Positions 1-7,178 are shown, counted from the first letter of the stretch. The stretch is DNA of 8,883 nt from a bacterium (GCA_021782295.1 JAJXVC010000066.1:1-8883), one strand, 5' to 3'. The notes: generated by a model not told the origin, from the sequence alone. A program made the numbers and translations.

Positions 1-1
1 G

Positions 2-97
2 CGCTATTATCGCGATGCAAAGATCACCGAGATCTACGAAGGCACCTCGGAGATCCAACAGATCATTATCGCGCGCAATTTCCTCGGCCGCTTATAG
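2..97 (+). CDS. Acyl-CoA dehydrogenase, C-terminal fragment
   Basis: Only the last 31 codons and the TAG stop lie in the window; the gene begins upstream. The reading frame gives [17 protein letters not shown] followed by [11 protein letters not shown]. This is the conserved C-terminal signature of the acyl-CoA dehydrogenase flavoprotein family (usually [21 protein letters not shown]). The YEGT segment belongs to the C-terminal helical domain and lies near the FAD and the subunit interface. The family oxidises acyl-CoA thioesters to trans-2-enoyl-CoA and passes electrons to electron-transfer flavoprotein. The chain-length or branched-chain class cannot be told from this fragment. The gene ends directly before the hairpin repeat array. 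A 524-bp gap separates it from sucC, so a shared operon is not evident. The family call is confident; the substrate is unknown. Confidence 0.88.
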   Translation, partial: RYYRDAKITEIYEGTSEIQQIIIARNFLGRL

Positions 98-109
98 CGC
101 TCGCGCTCT

Positions 110-139
110 CACATCGAGTAGCCGCCGCAGATTCTCTGT
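110..139. repeat. Truncated hairpin repeat, copy 1 (30 bp)
   Basis: This is the left half of the hairpin element: CACATCGAGTAGCCGCCGCA followed by GATTCTCTGT. The right arm is missing. It is directly repeated at 140-169 with a single difference (C at 123, G at 153). The next unit, starting at 167, carries the same left end but continues into a full hairpin. Confidence 0.8.
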
Positions 140-169
140 CACATCGAGTAGCGGCCGCAGATTCTCTGT
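140..169. repeat. Truncated hairpin repeat, copy 2 (30 bp)
   Basis: Tandem copy of 110-139, differing only at position 153. The change turns the inner sequence into GCGGCCGC, a local palindrome. Like copy 1, it lacks the right half of the hairpin. Confidence 0.8.
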
Positions 170-254
170 CACATCGAGTAGCCGCCGCAGGCGGCGTATC
201 GAGATGTGCGCGGTGCCGCCCCTCGATACGCGCTTCGCGCTACTCGGGGTGACA
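167..254. repeat. 88-bp composite repeat with inverted termini, copy A
   Basis: The unit holds two oppositely oriented hairpins, at 174-202 and 221-249. Its ends are near-perfect inverted repeats. The left end reads TGTCACATCGAGTAG and the complement of the right end reads TGTCACCCCGAGTAG, agreeing at 13 of 15 positions. It is repeated base for base at 266-353. The layout (paired convergent hairpins, inverted termini, no coding capacity) is like a REP pair or a very small non-autonomous mobile element. No transposase is visible in the window. Confidence 0.8.
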
Positions 255-265
255 CGGCGATTTGT

Positions 266-353
266 TGTCACATCGAGTAGCCGCCGCAGGCGGCGTATCG
301 AGATGTGCGCGGTGCCGCCCCTCGATACGCGCTTCGCGCTACTCGGGGTGACA
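266..353. repeat. 88-bp composite repeat, copy B
   Basis: Identical over all 88 bases to 167-254, at a period of 99 bp with an 11-bp spacer. Perfect identity points to a recent duplication or ongoing homogenisation. The hairpins in this copy are at 273-301 and 320-348. Confidence 0.8.
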
Positions 354-355
354 GA

Positions 356-419
356 GATGCGCTTCGCGCTACTCGGGGTCCCCTCGATACGCTGCCTTCG
401 GCAGCTACTCGGGGTGACA
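356..419. repeat. 64-bp hairpin repeat, copy A
   Basis: It contains a truncated right half-hairpin (361-379) followed by a complete hairpin at 382-414 whose inner stem is GCTGCC with GGCAGC around a TTC loop. It ends in GGGGTGACA, the same end as the 88-bp unit. It is repeated at 421-484 with three substitutions, all in the half-hairpin part. Confidence 0.75.
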
Positions 420-420
420 T

Positions 421-484
421 GATGCGCTGTGCGCTACGCGGGGTCCCCTCGATACGCTGCCTTCGGCAGCTACTCGGGGTGACA
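421..484. repeat. 64-bp hairpin repeat, copy B
   Basis: Second copy of 356-419 at a period of 65 bp. The complete hairpin (447-479) is unchanged, while the half-hairpin at its left has three substitutions. This fits selection or gene conversion acting on the intact hairpin only, though three changes are too few to prove it. Confidence 0.75.
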
Positions 485-621
485 AGAGTAAAAGACCGCG
501 CTTGCGACAAGGGTAGGAAGAAGAAAGAACCCGTTACCGTTACGAATACTGGGCCCGTTGGCGCCCTGCGATGCGCGCCCGGCCTTTCAACGCGTAAGAA
601 ACGGAGTACACGAAAGTATCT

Positions 622-1791
622 ATGAATCTCATGGAGTACCAGGGGAAGGAGCTCTTTCGTCGCTCCGGGATCCCGATTCCACGTTCGCAACATTGCACCA
701 CACCCGAGGCGGTCGGCGATTTTCTCGCTGAAAACCCCGGCGAGTGGGTGCTCAAAGCACAAGTGCTGATGGGCGGTCGCGGCAAAGCCGGGAAGATTAA
801 GTTTGCAAGCGGACGCGAACAAGGTATCGCGACGGCACGCGAGATTATGGCGACGCCGATGCCGCCGAACCGACAGAACCCCAACGGCGAGGCGATTAAA
901 TCGCTGCTCGTCGAAGAAAAACTTTCGATCGCCAAAGAAGCGTACTGCGCGATCACCGTCGATCGGACGACGAAACGTCCCGTCGCGATGGTCAGCAAAT
1001 TCGGCGGCATGGATATCGAAGATGTGGCGCACGATCATCCCGAATCCATTGCAAAGTTCTTCATCGACACCGCAATCGGGTATTCGCCGTTTATCGGCCG
1101 CGAGTTGGCGTTCGGTTCGGATCTCGATCCGGGCTACCGGAAACAGCTACCGGCAATTTTGGATTCGCTCTACCGGCTCTTCTTTGAATACGGTGCGAAG
1201 CTCGTCGAGATCAACCCGCTCGCGTTGACCACCGATGGGCGCGTCATCGCTTCGGATGCAAAAGTCGAACTCGATGACGACGCGCTCTTCAAACACAAAG
1301 AGTTCGCCGAGTGGCATTCGGTGCTTCCGCTCGATGAGGACGAACAACTCGCAACGCAAGCCGGGTTGGGAATCCGCAACTTCCGCCGTTTCGGCGGCAC
1401 GGTCGGAACGATGGCCAACGGCGCCGGGCTCGCAATGGCGACGATGGACGCCGTGAAAAACGCCGGCGGTGAGATCGCGAACTTTCTCGATGTCGGCGGC
1501 GGCGCGAATGCCGAGCGCGTGCGGAATTGCTACGAGCTCGTCGTCAACCACACGCCGGCGAAAGTCTTCTTTATCAACATCTTCGGCGGCATTACCCGCG
1601 GCGACGAAGTCGCAAAAGGAATCGTCGAAGCACTGCGCACGACGACCTCGCGCAAAGTACCGTTGGTGATTCGCTTGACGGGCACCAACGAAGAGCAAGG
1701 GCGCAAAATCCTTGCCGAAGCCGGAATGACGCCGGTAGAAACGATGGACGAAGGTGCGGCGCAGGCCGTGCGCATTGCGGCGGGGGCGTAA
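622..1791 (+). CDS. sucC: Succinyl-CoA synthetase (ADP/GDP-forming), beta subunit
   Basis: Beta subunit of succinate-CoA ligase, which in the citric acid cycle makes ATP or GTP from succinyl-CoA, ADP/GDP and phosphate, together with SucD in the cytoplasm. The 389 residues match the usual length (about 388). The N-terminus MNLMEYQGKELFRRSGIP fits the family's MNLHEYQAKEL start and fixes the first ATG. The ATP-grasp fold shows GGRGKAGKIKFA (51-62), EINPL (196-200, Asn198) and SDAKVELDD (211-219, Asp212); the Asn and Asp are the metal-ligand positions of the family. MANGAGLAMATMDAV lies at 264-278. The C-terminal ligase domain has NFLDVGGGA (287-295), FGGITRGD (321-328) and RLTGTNEEQG (351-360). 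A possible ribosome site GGAG at 603-606 lies rather far upstream (15 bases). Nucleotide preference (ATP or GTP) cannot be read with certainty. The gene is complete and intact. Confidence 0.97.
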   Translation: MNLMEYQGKELFRRSGIPIPRSQHCTTPEAVGDFLAENPGEWVLKAQVLMGGRGKAGKIKFASGREQGIATAREIMATPMPPNRQNPNGEAIKSLLVEEKLSIAKEAYCAITVDRTTKRPVAMVSKFGGMDIEDVAHDHPESIAKFFIDTAIGYSPFIGRELAFGSDLDPGYRKQLPAILDSLYRLFFEYGAKLVEINPLALTTDGRVIASDAKVELDDDALFKHKEFAEWHSVLPLDEDEQLATQAGLGIRNFRRFGGTVGTMANGAGLAMATMDAVKNAGGEIANFLDVGGGANAERVRNCYELVVNHTPAKVFFINIFGGITRGDEVAKGIVEALRTTTSRKVPLVIRLTGTNEEQGRKILAEAGMTPVETMDEGAAQAVRIAAGA

Positions 1792-1800
1792 GGAGCGACG

Positions 1801-2682
1801 ATGAGTATCTATCTCGATAAAAACAGCAAGGTGATCGTACAAGGTATCACCGGGGGCGAAGGCTCTTATCATACCGGGCGCATGCTCGCGTACGGAACGC
1901 AAGTCGTCGGCGGAGTGACGCCGGGGAAGGGCGGCCAGAAGAGCGAGCACGGATTACCGGTTTTCAATACCGTTCGCGATGCGGTCGAAGCGACCGGAGC
2001 GACGCATACGTGCATCTTCGTTCCGCCGCCTTTTGCCGGAGACGCACTCTTCGAGGCGTATGAAGCGGGCATCAGCTTTGCGGTCTGCATCACCGAGGGC
2101 GTTCCGGTTCACGACGTCATGAAGGTCGTCGGCGCGACGCCGGGCATGCAGATCATCGGCCCGAATTGCCCCGGACTCATCTCTCCCGGTAAAGCGAGCA
2201 TCGGCATTATGCCGGGGCATATTTTCAAACCAGGAAACGTCGGTTTGATTTCGCGTTCGGGAACGCTGACCTACGAAGTGGTCGACGGCCTCACGCGTGC
2301 CGGACTCGGGCAATCGACCTGCGTCGGCATCGGCGGCGACCCGATTATCGGCACCACCTTCGTCGATTGCTTGCGCGCGTTTGCAAATGACGAAGAGACG
2401 AAAGCGATCGTCGTGTGCGGAGAGATCGGCGGCTCCGACGAAGAAGACGCAGCCGCCTTCATCGCCGAGCATCTGCGCGATACGCCGATTGTCGCCTTTA
2501 TCGGCGGGCGTAACGCACCGCCGGGAAAATCGCTCGGACACGCCGGCGCGATCATCTCCGGAAATTTCGGAACGCCGGAAAGCAAGATCGCGGCATTCAA
2601 GAAAGCGGGCGTCCCCATTGCCGACCGTCCGTCGGAGATCCCCGCGTTGCTCAAGAAAACCATGGGGTCGGCGAACGCTTAG
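1801..2682 (+). CDS. sucD: Succinyl-CoA synthetase, alpha subunit
   Basis: The alpha subunit binds CoA and carries the phosphohistidine intermediate of succinate-CoA ligase. It follows sucC after 9 bases that contain GGAG, a close-spaced ribosome site, so the two are co-transcribed and probably translationally linked. At 293 residues it has normal family length. The CoA-binding Rossmann domain has GITGGEGSYHT (15-25) and VVGGVTPGKGG (35-45). GPNCPGLISPGK (120-131) and GLISRSGTLTYE (148-159) are ligase signatures. The active-site loop is PPGKSLGHAGAIIS, in which His247 corresponds to the phosphorylated histidine of the E. coli enzyme (His246). GEIGGSDEEDAA (208-219) supplies the acidic residues of the power helix region. 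Nothing is missing or unusual. Confidence 0.97.
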   Translation: MSIYLDKNSKVIVQGITGGEGSYHTGRMLAYGTQVVGGVTPGKGGQKSEHGLPVFNTVRDAVEATGATHTCIFVPPPFAGDALFEAYEAGISFAVCITEGVPVHDVMKVVGATPGMQIIGPNCPGLISPGKASIGIMPGHIFKPGNVGLISRSGTLTYEVVDGLTRAGLGQSTCVGIGGDPIIGTTFVDCLRAFANDEETKAIVVCGEIGGSDEEDAAAFIAEHLRDTPIVAFIGGRNAPPGKSLGHAGAIISGNFGTPESKIAAFKKAGVPIADRPSEIPALLKKTMGSANA

Positions 2683-2716
2683 GAACACCTGACGGCAGCA
2701 AAAAACGAACCCCGGG

Positions 2717-2747
2717 GAACAGGCGGCTCATGATGAGCCGCCTGTTC
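2717..2747. terminator. Perfect inverted repeat after sucD, possible terminator
   Basis: GAACAGGCGGCTCAT and its exact complement are separated by one base, giving a 15-bp arm (effective stem about 13 bp with a short loop). It lies 35 bases past the sucD stop. No T-run follows on the plus strand. On the minus strand a TTTTTT run (complement of 2700-2705) follows only after about 11 bases. It may end sucCD transcripts, perhaps as a Rho-independent hairpin lacking its U-tract or as an mRNA 3' stabiliser. A protein-binding palindrome is also possible. Confidence 0.45.
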
Positions 2748-2959
2748 GCTCGGCTCCCGGAGGGCCGCGGGACTGTGCTCGAGGGGCGCGATTCCGAGCG
2801 TCGGAGCGCCTGCGTCGGGCCTCGTGCTCGGCCCTCGACCCGGCTACTGCGCGAGGAACGGGCGAGCGTTCGTTCGGTAGAGCGATGCCCGGGGCTCGCT
2901 CCGCCTTCATCCTTAACAAGAGCGCCGGAAATCGAGCGGTCGAGAGCGCCCTAAGGGCG
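2748..2959. other. GC-rich intergenic stretch without a credible gene
   Basis: Short reading frames exist on both strands here, but their products are Arg/Ser/Pro/Ala-rich, resemble no family I know, start inside the sucD hairpin and lack ribosome sites. Small hairpins are present: TCCGA/TCGGA around GCG at 2793-2805, GGGCC/GGCCC at 2817-2834, and the palindrome CGCCCT-A-AGGGCG at 2947-2959. The element CCTCGACCCGGCTACTGCG near 2833-2852 faintly recalls the hairpin repeat at 108-484 but is too degenerate to assign. I see no function. Confidence 0.5.
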
Positions 2960-2968
2960 GGTTAGAAT
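2940..2968 (+). promoter_or_regulatory. Candidate promoter of the TonB-dependent receptor gene
   Basis: TAGAAT at 2963-2968 matches a sigma-70 -10 box in five of six positions. TCGAGA at 2940-2945 is a weak -35 (four of six), separated by 17 bases. Transcription would begin near 2975 and leave a leader of about 127 bases. The same octamer TAGAATCT recurs in the candidate promoter of the LysM gene. Assigned by pattern only. Confidence 0.3.
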
Positions 2969-2969
2969 C

Positions 2970-3101
2970 TTAACGTTTGCTGAAGGAACCGACCAAAGTA
3001 GGGAGTAAAGGCCAACCGACGGTATCCGTCAGGTCATCCAACGCGGGGTGATCCGGCGTATGCTGTCCAGCTCACTACAACTCGATTGAGGGAAAATATC
3101 G
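2970..3101 (+). promoter_or_regulatory. 5' leader of the receptor gene with ribosome site
   Basis: About 130 bases of lower GC than the preceding stretch lead to the receptor ATG. A small hairpin GACGG-TAT-CCGTC lies at 3018-3030. The heptamer AACCGAC occurs twice (2987-2993 and 3014-3020). A good ribosome site GAGGG at 3088-3092 sits nine bases before the ATG and supports that start. I compared it by eye with cobalamin, c-di-GMP, TPP, FMN, glycine and fluoride riboswitch consensus elements and found no match. Whether it is a structured regulatory leader is open. Confidence 0.35.
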
Positions 3102-6100
3102 ATGAATTATCAGCGAACCCTCCGTCGCGTAGCCATGGCGCTGACACTTCTCGTCGCCTTCCTGTTCCAGGGAACATGGGCACTGGCAGGAACGACGGGC
3201 GGACTCAGCGGCACGGTCACCGATAAGGCGGGAGCTCCCGTCGTAGGTGCAATCGTTAAGGTCAGTTCACCTTCAGAGGTAACTGTCGCAATGACTGACG
3301 CGCACGGACATTTCTCGTTCATCAGCCTTCAGCCCGACACGTTCACCGTGACGGTCTCGAAGGTTGGGTATAACACGGAGTCGATCTCCGGCGTCACCGT
3401 ATTCGCCGACCAGAGCTTTGCTCTGAGCGTGGTGATGCACAAAGCGCTCAAGACCATCGCTACCGTAAAATCGGTTGCCGCCGGCAACTTGGTGAAATCC
3501 GGTACGACGGCGAGCGTTTACGCTGTCAACTCTGCGACGCAGACTGCGGTGCAGGGTATGGGCGGCGGCTACAACCTCGATAGCGCCTATTCTGCGATCT
3601 ACTCGCAGCCGGGCGTCAATTCGTTCATCGGAAACTCGGGCTTCGGCCAGGTTTTCTACATCCGCGGCGCAGCGTACGGCCAGACCGGCTATGAGTACGA
3701 CGGCGTCCCGGTCAACCGCGCTTTCGATAACTACAGCGCGAGCTCGCTCTCGAGCCTCGGCACCCAGCAGACGCAGATCTACACCGGCGGCTCGGCTGCC
3801 GACGCAGGCTCTGCAACGCTCGGTGGTTACATCAACCAGGTTATCAAGACGGGAACCTACCCCGGTACCGGCACGCTGATCGGCGGCATCGGTGCCCCGG
3901 GCTTCTATCACAAGCTCGCCGTTGAAGTCGGCGGTGCTACCCCGAATCGTCTCTTCTCCTACTACGTCGCCCTCGGCGGAACGAACCAGGAGTTGCGGTT
4001 CATCAACAATCAAGACGGTGGAAACATTGCTACCGACGGCTCCGGCTCGCTCGGACTCTCCACCCCCTCGGTCAATCCAGTTGCCGGGTTTAACACGAAC
4101 TTCTTCGGCAACGGGCCGTGGTCGACGTGTACCGCGAGCGGCGCACCGCCGGCGGGTGCTGCTTCGTGGGTCGGTGCGTTCTTCGGATCCGACGCCACTG
4201 CGCCGGCCTGTCAAACCTACGCGCCGTATAACACCGCGTTCGGCGGAACCTCCGGCGTCAACATGGACCGTGAGAATGTCGTCAACCTGCATTTTGCGAT
4301 TCCGCACAAGAGCAATGCCGGTCGCGATGACGTTCAGTTCCTCTACAACACCTTCGCGTACCACTCCCAATATGTGAACAGCATCGGCGATGCCGGCGGT
4401 CAGAATTTCATGAACTCGGCCTTCTACGGCTGGGGTGGTGCCACGGGCTACGCCCAACAGTCATACACGGCCCTTCAGGGCTTCGGCGTGTTCCCGGCGG
4501 GACCGTTTAACTATACGGGACAGGGCGGACCTTACGACAACCTGTGCTCGTATGCTGGGATTTTCCAAGCTCTCGGTATCATCGGTTCGGGCTGCTCGAT
4601 CAGCGGTGGATCGGTGATGCCGTACAACGACGGCCTCCAACTCGTCAACTCCAGCTTCGGTCAACCGGCCTCCGCCGCGACCGTTGGATACTACTTCCAG
4701 CCGAGCTCCGGCACGCAGCGTCAGGTCTTCGCGGGCCTGCCGACTCGCATGCGCGACGGTATCTGGAATGACGGTTCGATCGTCAAACTTCAATACCAGA
4801 AGAACATCGACGAAAATTCCTACCTGCGCGTGATGGGCTATACGTACTACTCCGATTGGCTCATGACCGCTCCGGTCGGCACCGGGTTCCTCACCGGATA
4901 CGATCTCGTTCCGGGCGCGCTCGGATTAGCCGGCGCAGCGCCGGATTACGAACTGAATGCGCATACCCGCGGCGGCATGCTGCAGTATGCAAATCAGATC
5001 AACGACAAGAACCTCTTGAACTTCACCTATAACTACGTCACCTCGACCGTCGGCCGTATGAACAACGAATGGTACGGCGCTCCGGGCATTGCGACGAATC
5101 TTGTCGATTCCAAGGGCAACTGCTACAACTCCGCCGGTGCCGTTGCATCGTGTCTGAGCGGCTCGACGCAGGGTACGCTTGGGTCGATCTCGGTCGCTTC
5201 GGGGACCTACGGCCAAATCACGCCGGGCCTCACGCCGTTCGCGGCAACCGGAGCGGCGCTGACGAATGGTGCGCAATGGCTCGTGACGCGTCCGGGCGGC
5301 TATGGCCCTCAGAATAACGTCACCCCGGTCTTCACGAACATCTCGCTGAGCGACAACTTCCAACCGAATCGGAGATGGAACTTTAACCTCGGCGTGCGTT
5401 ACGAGAAGTATCAGTACAACCTCGTCAACTATAACAATGCGGAATACCAGTTCTGGTTCAACGCCGCGGCGAACTCGTATTGCTACGATCCGTCGTCGAT
5501 GATCCCGTACATGGTGAAGCCGTCGCCGGCCTCGCCTCCCTCTGCAGCTGGCCCGGCGGTTCTGCCGAACAACAGCCCGCTCGATACGAACGCAGCCGGA
5601 TGCTATTCCTCGCCTGGCGTCGCGTTGACCAACTCGGCCGGACAGCAGTACCTGCATCCCAACGGCCTCAACGGCAACCTGCTCTACCAGGGCACGAGCG
5701 TTCCGTCGCTCGCGCACTCGGTGTTCTCGCCGCGCTTTGCAGGCACGTACACGATCAATCCGGACACGATCATCCGCTTCAGCGCCGGCCAATATACGCA
5801 GCCGACTGAGACGGCGTTCGAACAGTACGGAAACCTCTCCGGCTACGGTGCGGCGAAGTTCGACTTCTCGCACTTCTGGCAGTACGGGTTCACGAGTACG
5901 GTGCACGATAACCCCGTGCAGCGTTCCGAGAACTACGATATTTCCTTGGAGAAGCACTTCAAGGGAACCGACCTCAGCTTCAAGCTGACGCCGTTCTACC
6001 GCTATACGCTTGGTCAGACGGTGAACATTCTCTTGAGCCCGGGCTTCATCTCCGGTATCAACGCGGGAACGCAGAAGACCACCGGTGTTGAGCTCGCGAT

Positions 6101-7178
6101 TCAAAAAGGCGACCCGTCACGGAACGGGCTCTCCGGTCAGTTGAATTTCACCTACACGCACGCGCGGATTCAGTATCAGAACCTCGCGGGCGGGCAGAAC
6201 GCGATCTCGTTCATCAACTCGTCGATCGTGGCGTTCAACGACCTCACCAAGTACTGCTCGACCGCTGCAAATGCCGGAGATCCGCGTTGTAGTGGCGCTG
6301 CAGGGAGCTCGCTCTCGGCTGCAACGCAGGCGAATATCGCGCCCTGCTATGCGGTAAACGGAGCCGGCCTCAACGGAACGAACGGCCCCGACGCGACGTG
6401 TGCGGCAACCTCGATCACCAACCCCTATTGGAATGCGAATCCGCAGGCGCTGCTGCCGACCAATGGTTGGTATCCGACCTACGCGAACGAGCCACCCTCG
6501 CTCGCGCAGGATAACCTGCAGACGGCGTTCGGCCCGATTCAGATCGGCGGCTTCTTGAACTACAAGAAGAACAAGACGACGCTGGTCGCTGCATTCCAGC
6601 TGGTTCAAGGTGCACGCTACGGCTCGCCGCTCGATTCGATCGGCGTCGATCCGCGCACGTGTAATAGCAACCAGGCCTCGCTCGCTCCGGCCGTAACGGT
6701 CGGCGCGGCGTACCAGCAACTGCCGAACTACCAGTCGTGCGGCGGATCGCCGTTCACTGCGAACGGTATTCTCGCGATTCCGAACCCCACCACGGGAACC
6801 TTCGACGGCGAAGGGCAGTATCGCGAGCCGTGGCAGTTCAACCTCAGCCTCCAAGGTTCGTATAACATCAATCGTCGCATGACGGCGACCCTGACGTTAG
6901 CGAACGTTGTGAATCGCTGCTTCGGCGGTTCGAGCACTCCGTGGAGCGCGGCCTATGCGCCGGGATCCATCGTGTGCGGATACTCGTCAAACGGCAGCTA
7001 CATCGGCAACCCGTCGTACTCGAACTTCGCGCCCGGCTCTGGGTTCTTCTACGGAGCAAGCGGGAGCGATCCAGCGAACGGTACGGCTGGTTACCCAGGG
7101 GTGATGAACCAAGCGTTCGCACCTTACAGCGGTGGCCTTCCGCTCCAAGCCTACCTCGAAGTGCAGTTCAAGCTCTAA
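3102..7178 (+). CDS. TonB-dependent receptor with carboxypeptidase-regulatory-like N-terminal domain
   Basis: Outer-membrane beta-barrel receptor that would import or bind a substrate using TonB energy. It begins with a signal peptide: basic NYQRTLRR, a hydrophobic core at about 10-23, and a likely cleavage after ALA (27-29). An Ig-like CarboxypepD_reg domain (about 33-113) carries GTVTDKAGAPVVGAIVKV and the later TDAHGHFSF. TIATVKSV (118-125) is a possible TonB box. The plug domain (about 135-255) has FYIRGAAYGQTGYEYDGVPV (185-204) and GGYINQVIKTG (241-251). The rest is a long barrel rich in aromatic and Gly/Asn/Ser residues, ending LEVQFKL. At 1358 residues it is longer than classic siderophore receptors and nearer to the large CarboxypepD-type receptors of Acidobacteria and Eremiobacterota. 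All 16 cysteines lie in barrel-region loops as eight close pairs. No TonB, ExbBD or substrate-processing gene is nearby, so the substrate is unknown. Antisense frames over it are shadows. Confidence 0.93.
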   Translation: MNYQRTLRRVAMALTLLVAFLFQGTWALAGTTGGLSGTVTDKAGAPVVGAIVKVSSPSEVTVAMTDAHGHFSFISLQPDTFTVTVSKVGYNTESISGVTVFADQSFALSVVMHKALKTIATVKSVAAGNLVKSGTTASVYAVNSATQTAVQGMGGGYNLDSAYSAIYSQPGVNSFIGNSGFGQVFYIRGAAYGQTGYEYDGVPVNRAFDNYSASSLSSLGTQQTQIYTGGSAADAGSATLGGYINQVIKTGTYPGTGTLIGGIGAPGFYHKLAVEVGGATPNRLFSYYVALGGTNQELRFINNQDGGNIATDGSGSLGLSTPSVNPVAGFNTNFFGNGPWSTCTASGAPPAGAASWVGAFFGSDATAPACQTYAPYNTAFGGTSGVNMDRENVVNLHFAIPHKSNAGRDDVQFLYNTFAYHSQYVNSIGDAGGQNFMNSAFYGWGGATGYAQQSYTALQGFGVFPAGPFNYTGQGGPYDNLCSYAGIFQALGIIGSGCSISGGSVMPYNDGLQLVNSSFGQPASAATVGYYFQPSSGTQRQVFAGLPTRMRDGIWNDGSIVKLQYQKNIDENSYLRVMGYTYYSDWLMTAPVGTGFLTGYDLVPGALGLAGAAPDYELNAHTRGGMLQYANQINDKNLLNFTYNYVTSTVGRMNNEWYGAPGIATNLVDSKGNCYNSAGAVASCLSGSTQGTLGSISVASGTYGQITPGLTPFAATGAALTNGAQWLVTRPGGYGPQNNVTPVFTNISLSDNFQPNRRWNFNLGVRYEKYQYNLVNYNNAEYQFWFNAAANSYCYDPSSMIPYMVKPSPASPPSAAGPAVLPNNSPLDTNAAGCYSSPGVALTNSAGQQYLHPNGLNGNLLYQGTSVPSLAHSVFSPRFAGTYTINPDTIIRFSAGQYTQPTETAFEQYGNLSGYGAAKFDFSHFWQYGFTSTVHDNPVQRSENYDISLEKHFKGTDLSFKLTPFYRYTLGQTVNILLSPGFISGINAGTQKTTGVELAIQKGDPSRNGLSGQLNFTYTHARIQYQNLAGGQNAISFINSSIVAFNDLTKYCSTAANAGDPRCSGAAGSSLSAATQANIAPCYAVNGAGLNGTNGPDATCAATSITNPYWNANPQALLPTNGWYPTYANEPPSLAQDNLQTAFGPIQIGGFLNYKKNKTTLVAAFQLVQGARYGSPLDSIGVDPRTCNSNQASLAPAVTVGAAYQQLPNYQSCGGSPFTANGILAIPNPTTGTFDGEGQYREPWQFNLSLQGSYNINRRMTATLTLANVVNRCFGGSSTPWSAAYAPGSIVCGYSSNGSYIGNPSYSNFAPGSGFFYGASGSDPANGTAGYPGVMNQAFAPYSGGLPLQAYLEVQFKL

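Larger units (their letters stand above)
108..484. repeat. Array of palindromic hairpin repeats
   Basis: This stretch between the dehydrogenase stop and sucC is built of about six complete and several truncated copies of one hairpin. Complete copies lie at 174-202, 221-249, 273-301, 320-348, 382-414 and 447-479. Each has an outer stem (TCGA pairing with TCGA, or CCTCGA with TCGGGG), a symmetric 3x3 internal loop (GTA facing GTA, or TAC facing TAC) and an inner stem closed by a 3-nt loop (GCA or TTC). The inner stem differs between copies but always pairs: GCCGCC/GGCGGC, GCGC/GCGC, GCTGCC/GGCAGC. The GTA copies are the same element in the opposite orientation to the TAC copies. This resembles REP/BIME-type repeats of other bacteria. 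Reading frames across the array are low-complexity by-products. It may act as a transcript end or mRNA-stabilising element for the upstream gene, but that is inference. Confidence 0.85.

Noticed and set aside
108..484. CRISPR array
   Set aside because: Repeat units are irregular in length and orientation, the spacing is not constant, the intervals are themselves repeated rather than unique, and there are no cas genes.
15..625. Two plus-strand reading frames (15-422 and 305-625) across the hairpin array
   Set aside because: They translate the repeats themselves into Arg/Ser/Leu-rich low-complexity sequence, lack ribosome sites, and the first begins inside the dehydrogenase gene in another frame.
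268..1038. Minus-strand frame of 256 codons over the array and the start of sucC
   Set aside because: It is antisense to a clear sucC and to repeats; the product is Arg-rich with no family features.
2728..2954. Overlapping short frames on both strands after sucD
   Set aside because: Compositionally biased Arg/Ser/Pro/Ala products, no ribosome site, starting inside the inverted repeat; typical chance frames of GC-rich DNA.
2970..3101. Known riboswitch in the receptor leader
   Set aside because: No cobalamin, c-di-GMP, TPP, FMN, glycine or fluoride core elements could be found by eye; kept only as an unclassified leader.
3273..6854. Long minus-strand frames (3273-4457, 4926-6104, 6117-6854) opposite the receptor
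   Set aside because: They are mirror frames produced by GC-rich codon use in the receptor gene; products are Arg/Val/Glu-rich without domains, and the receptor has continuous family signatures.
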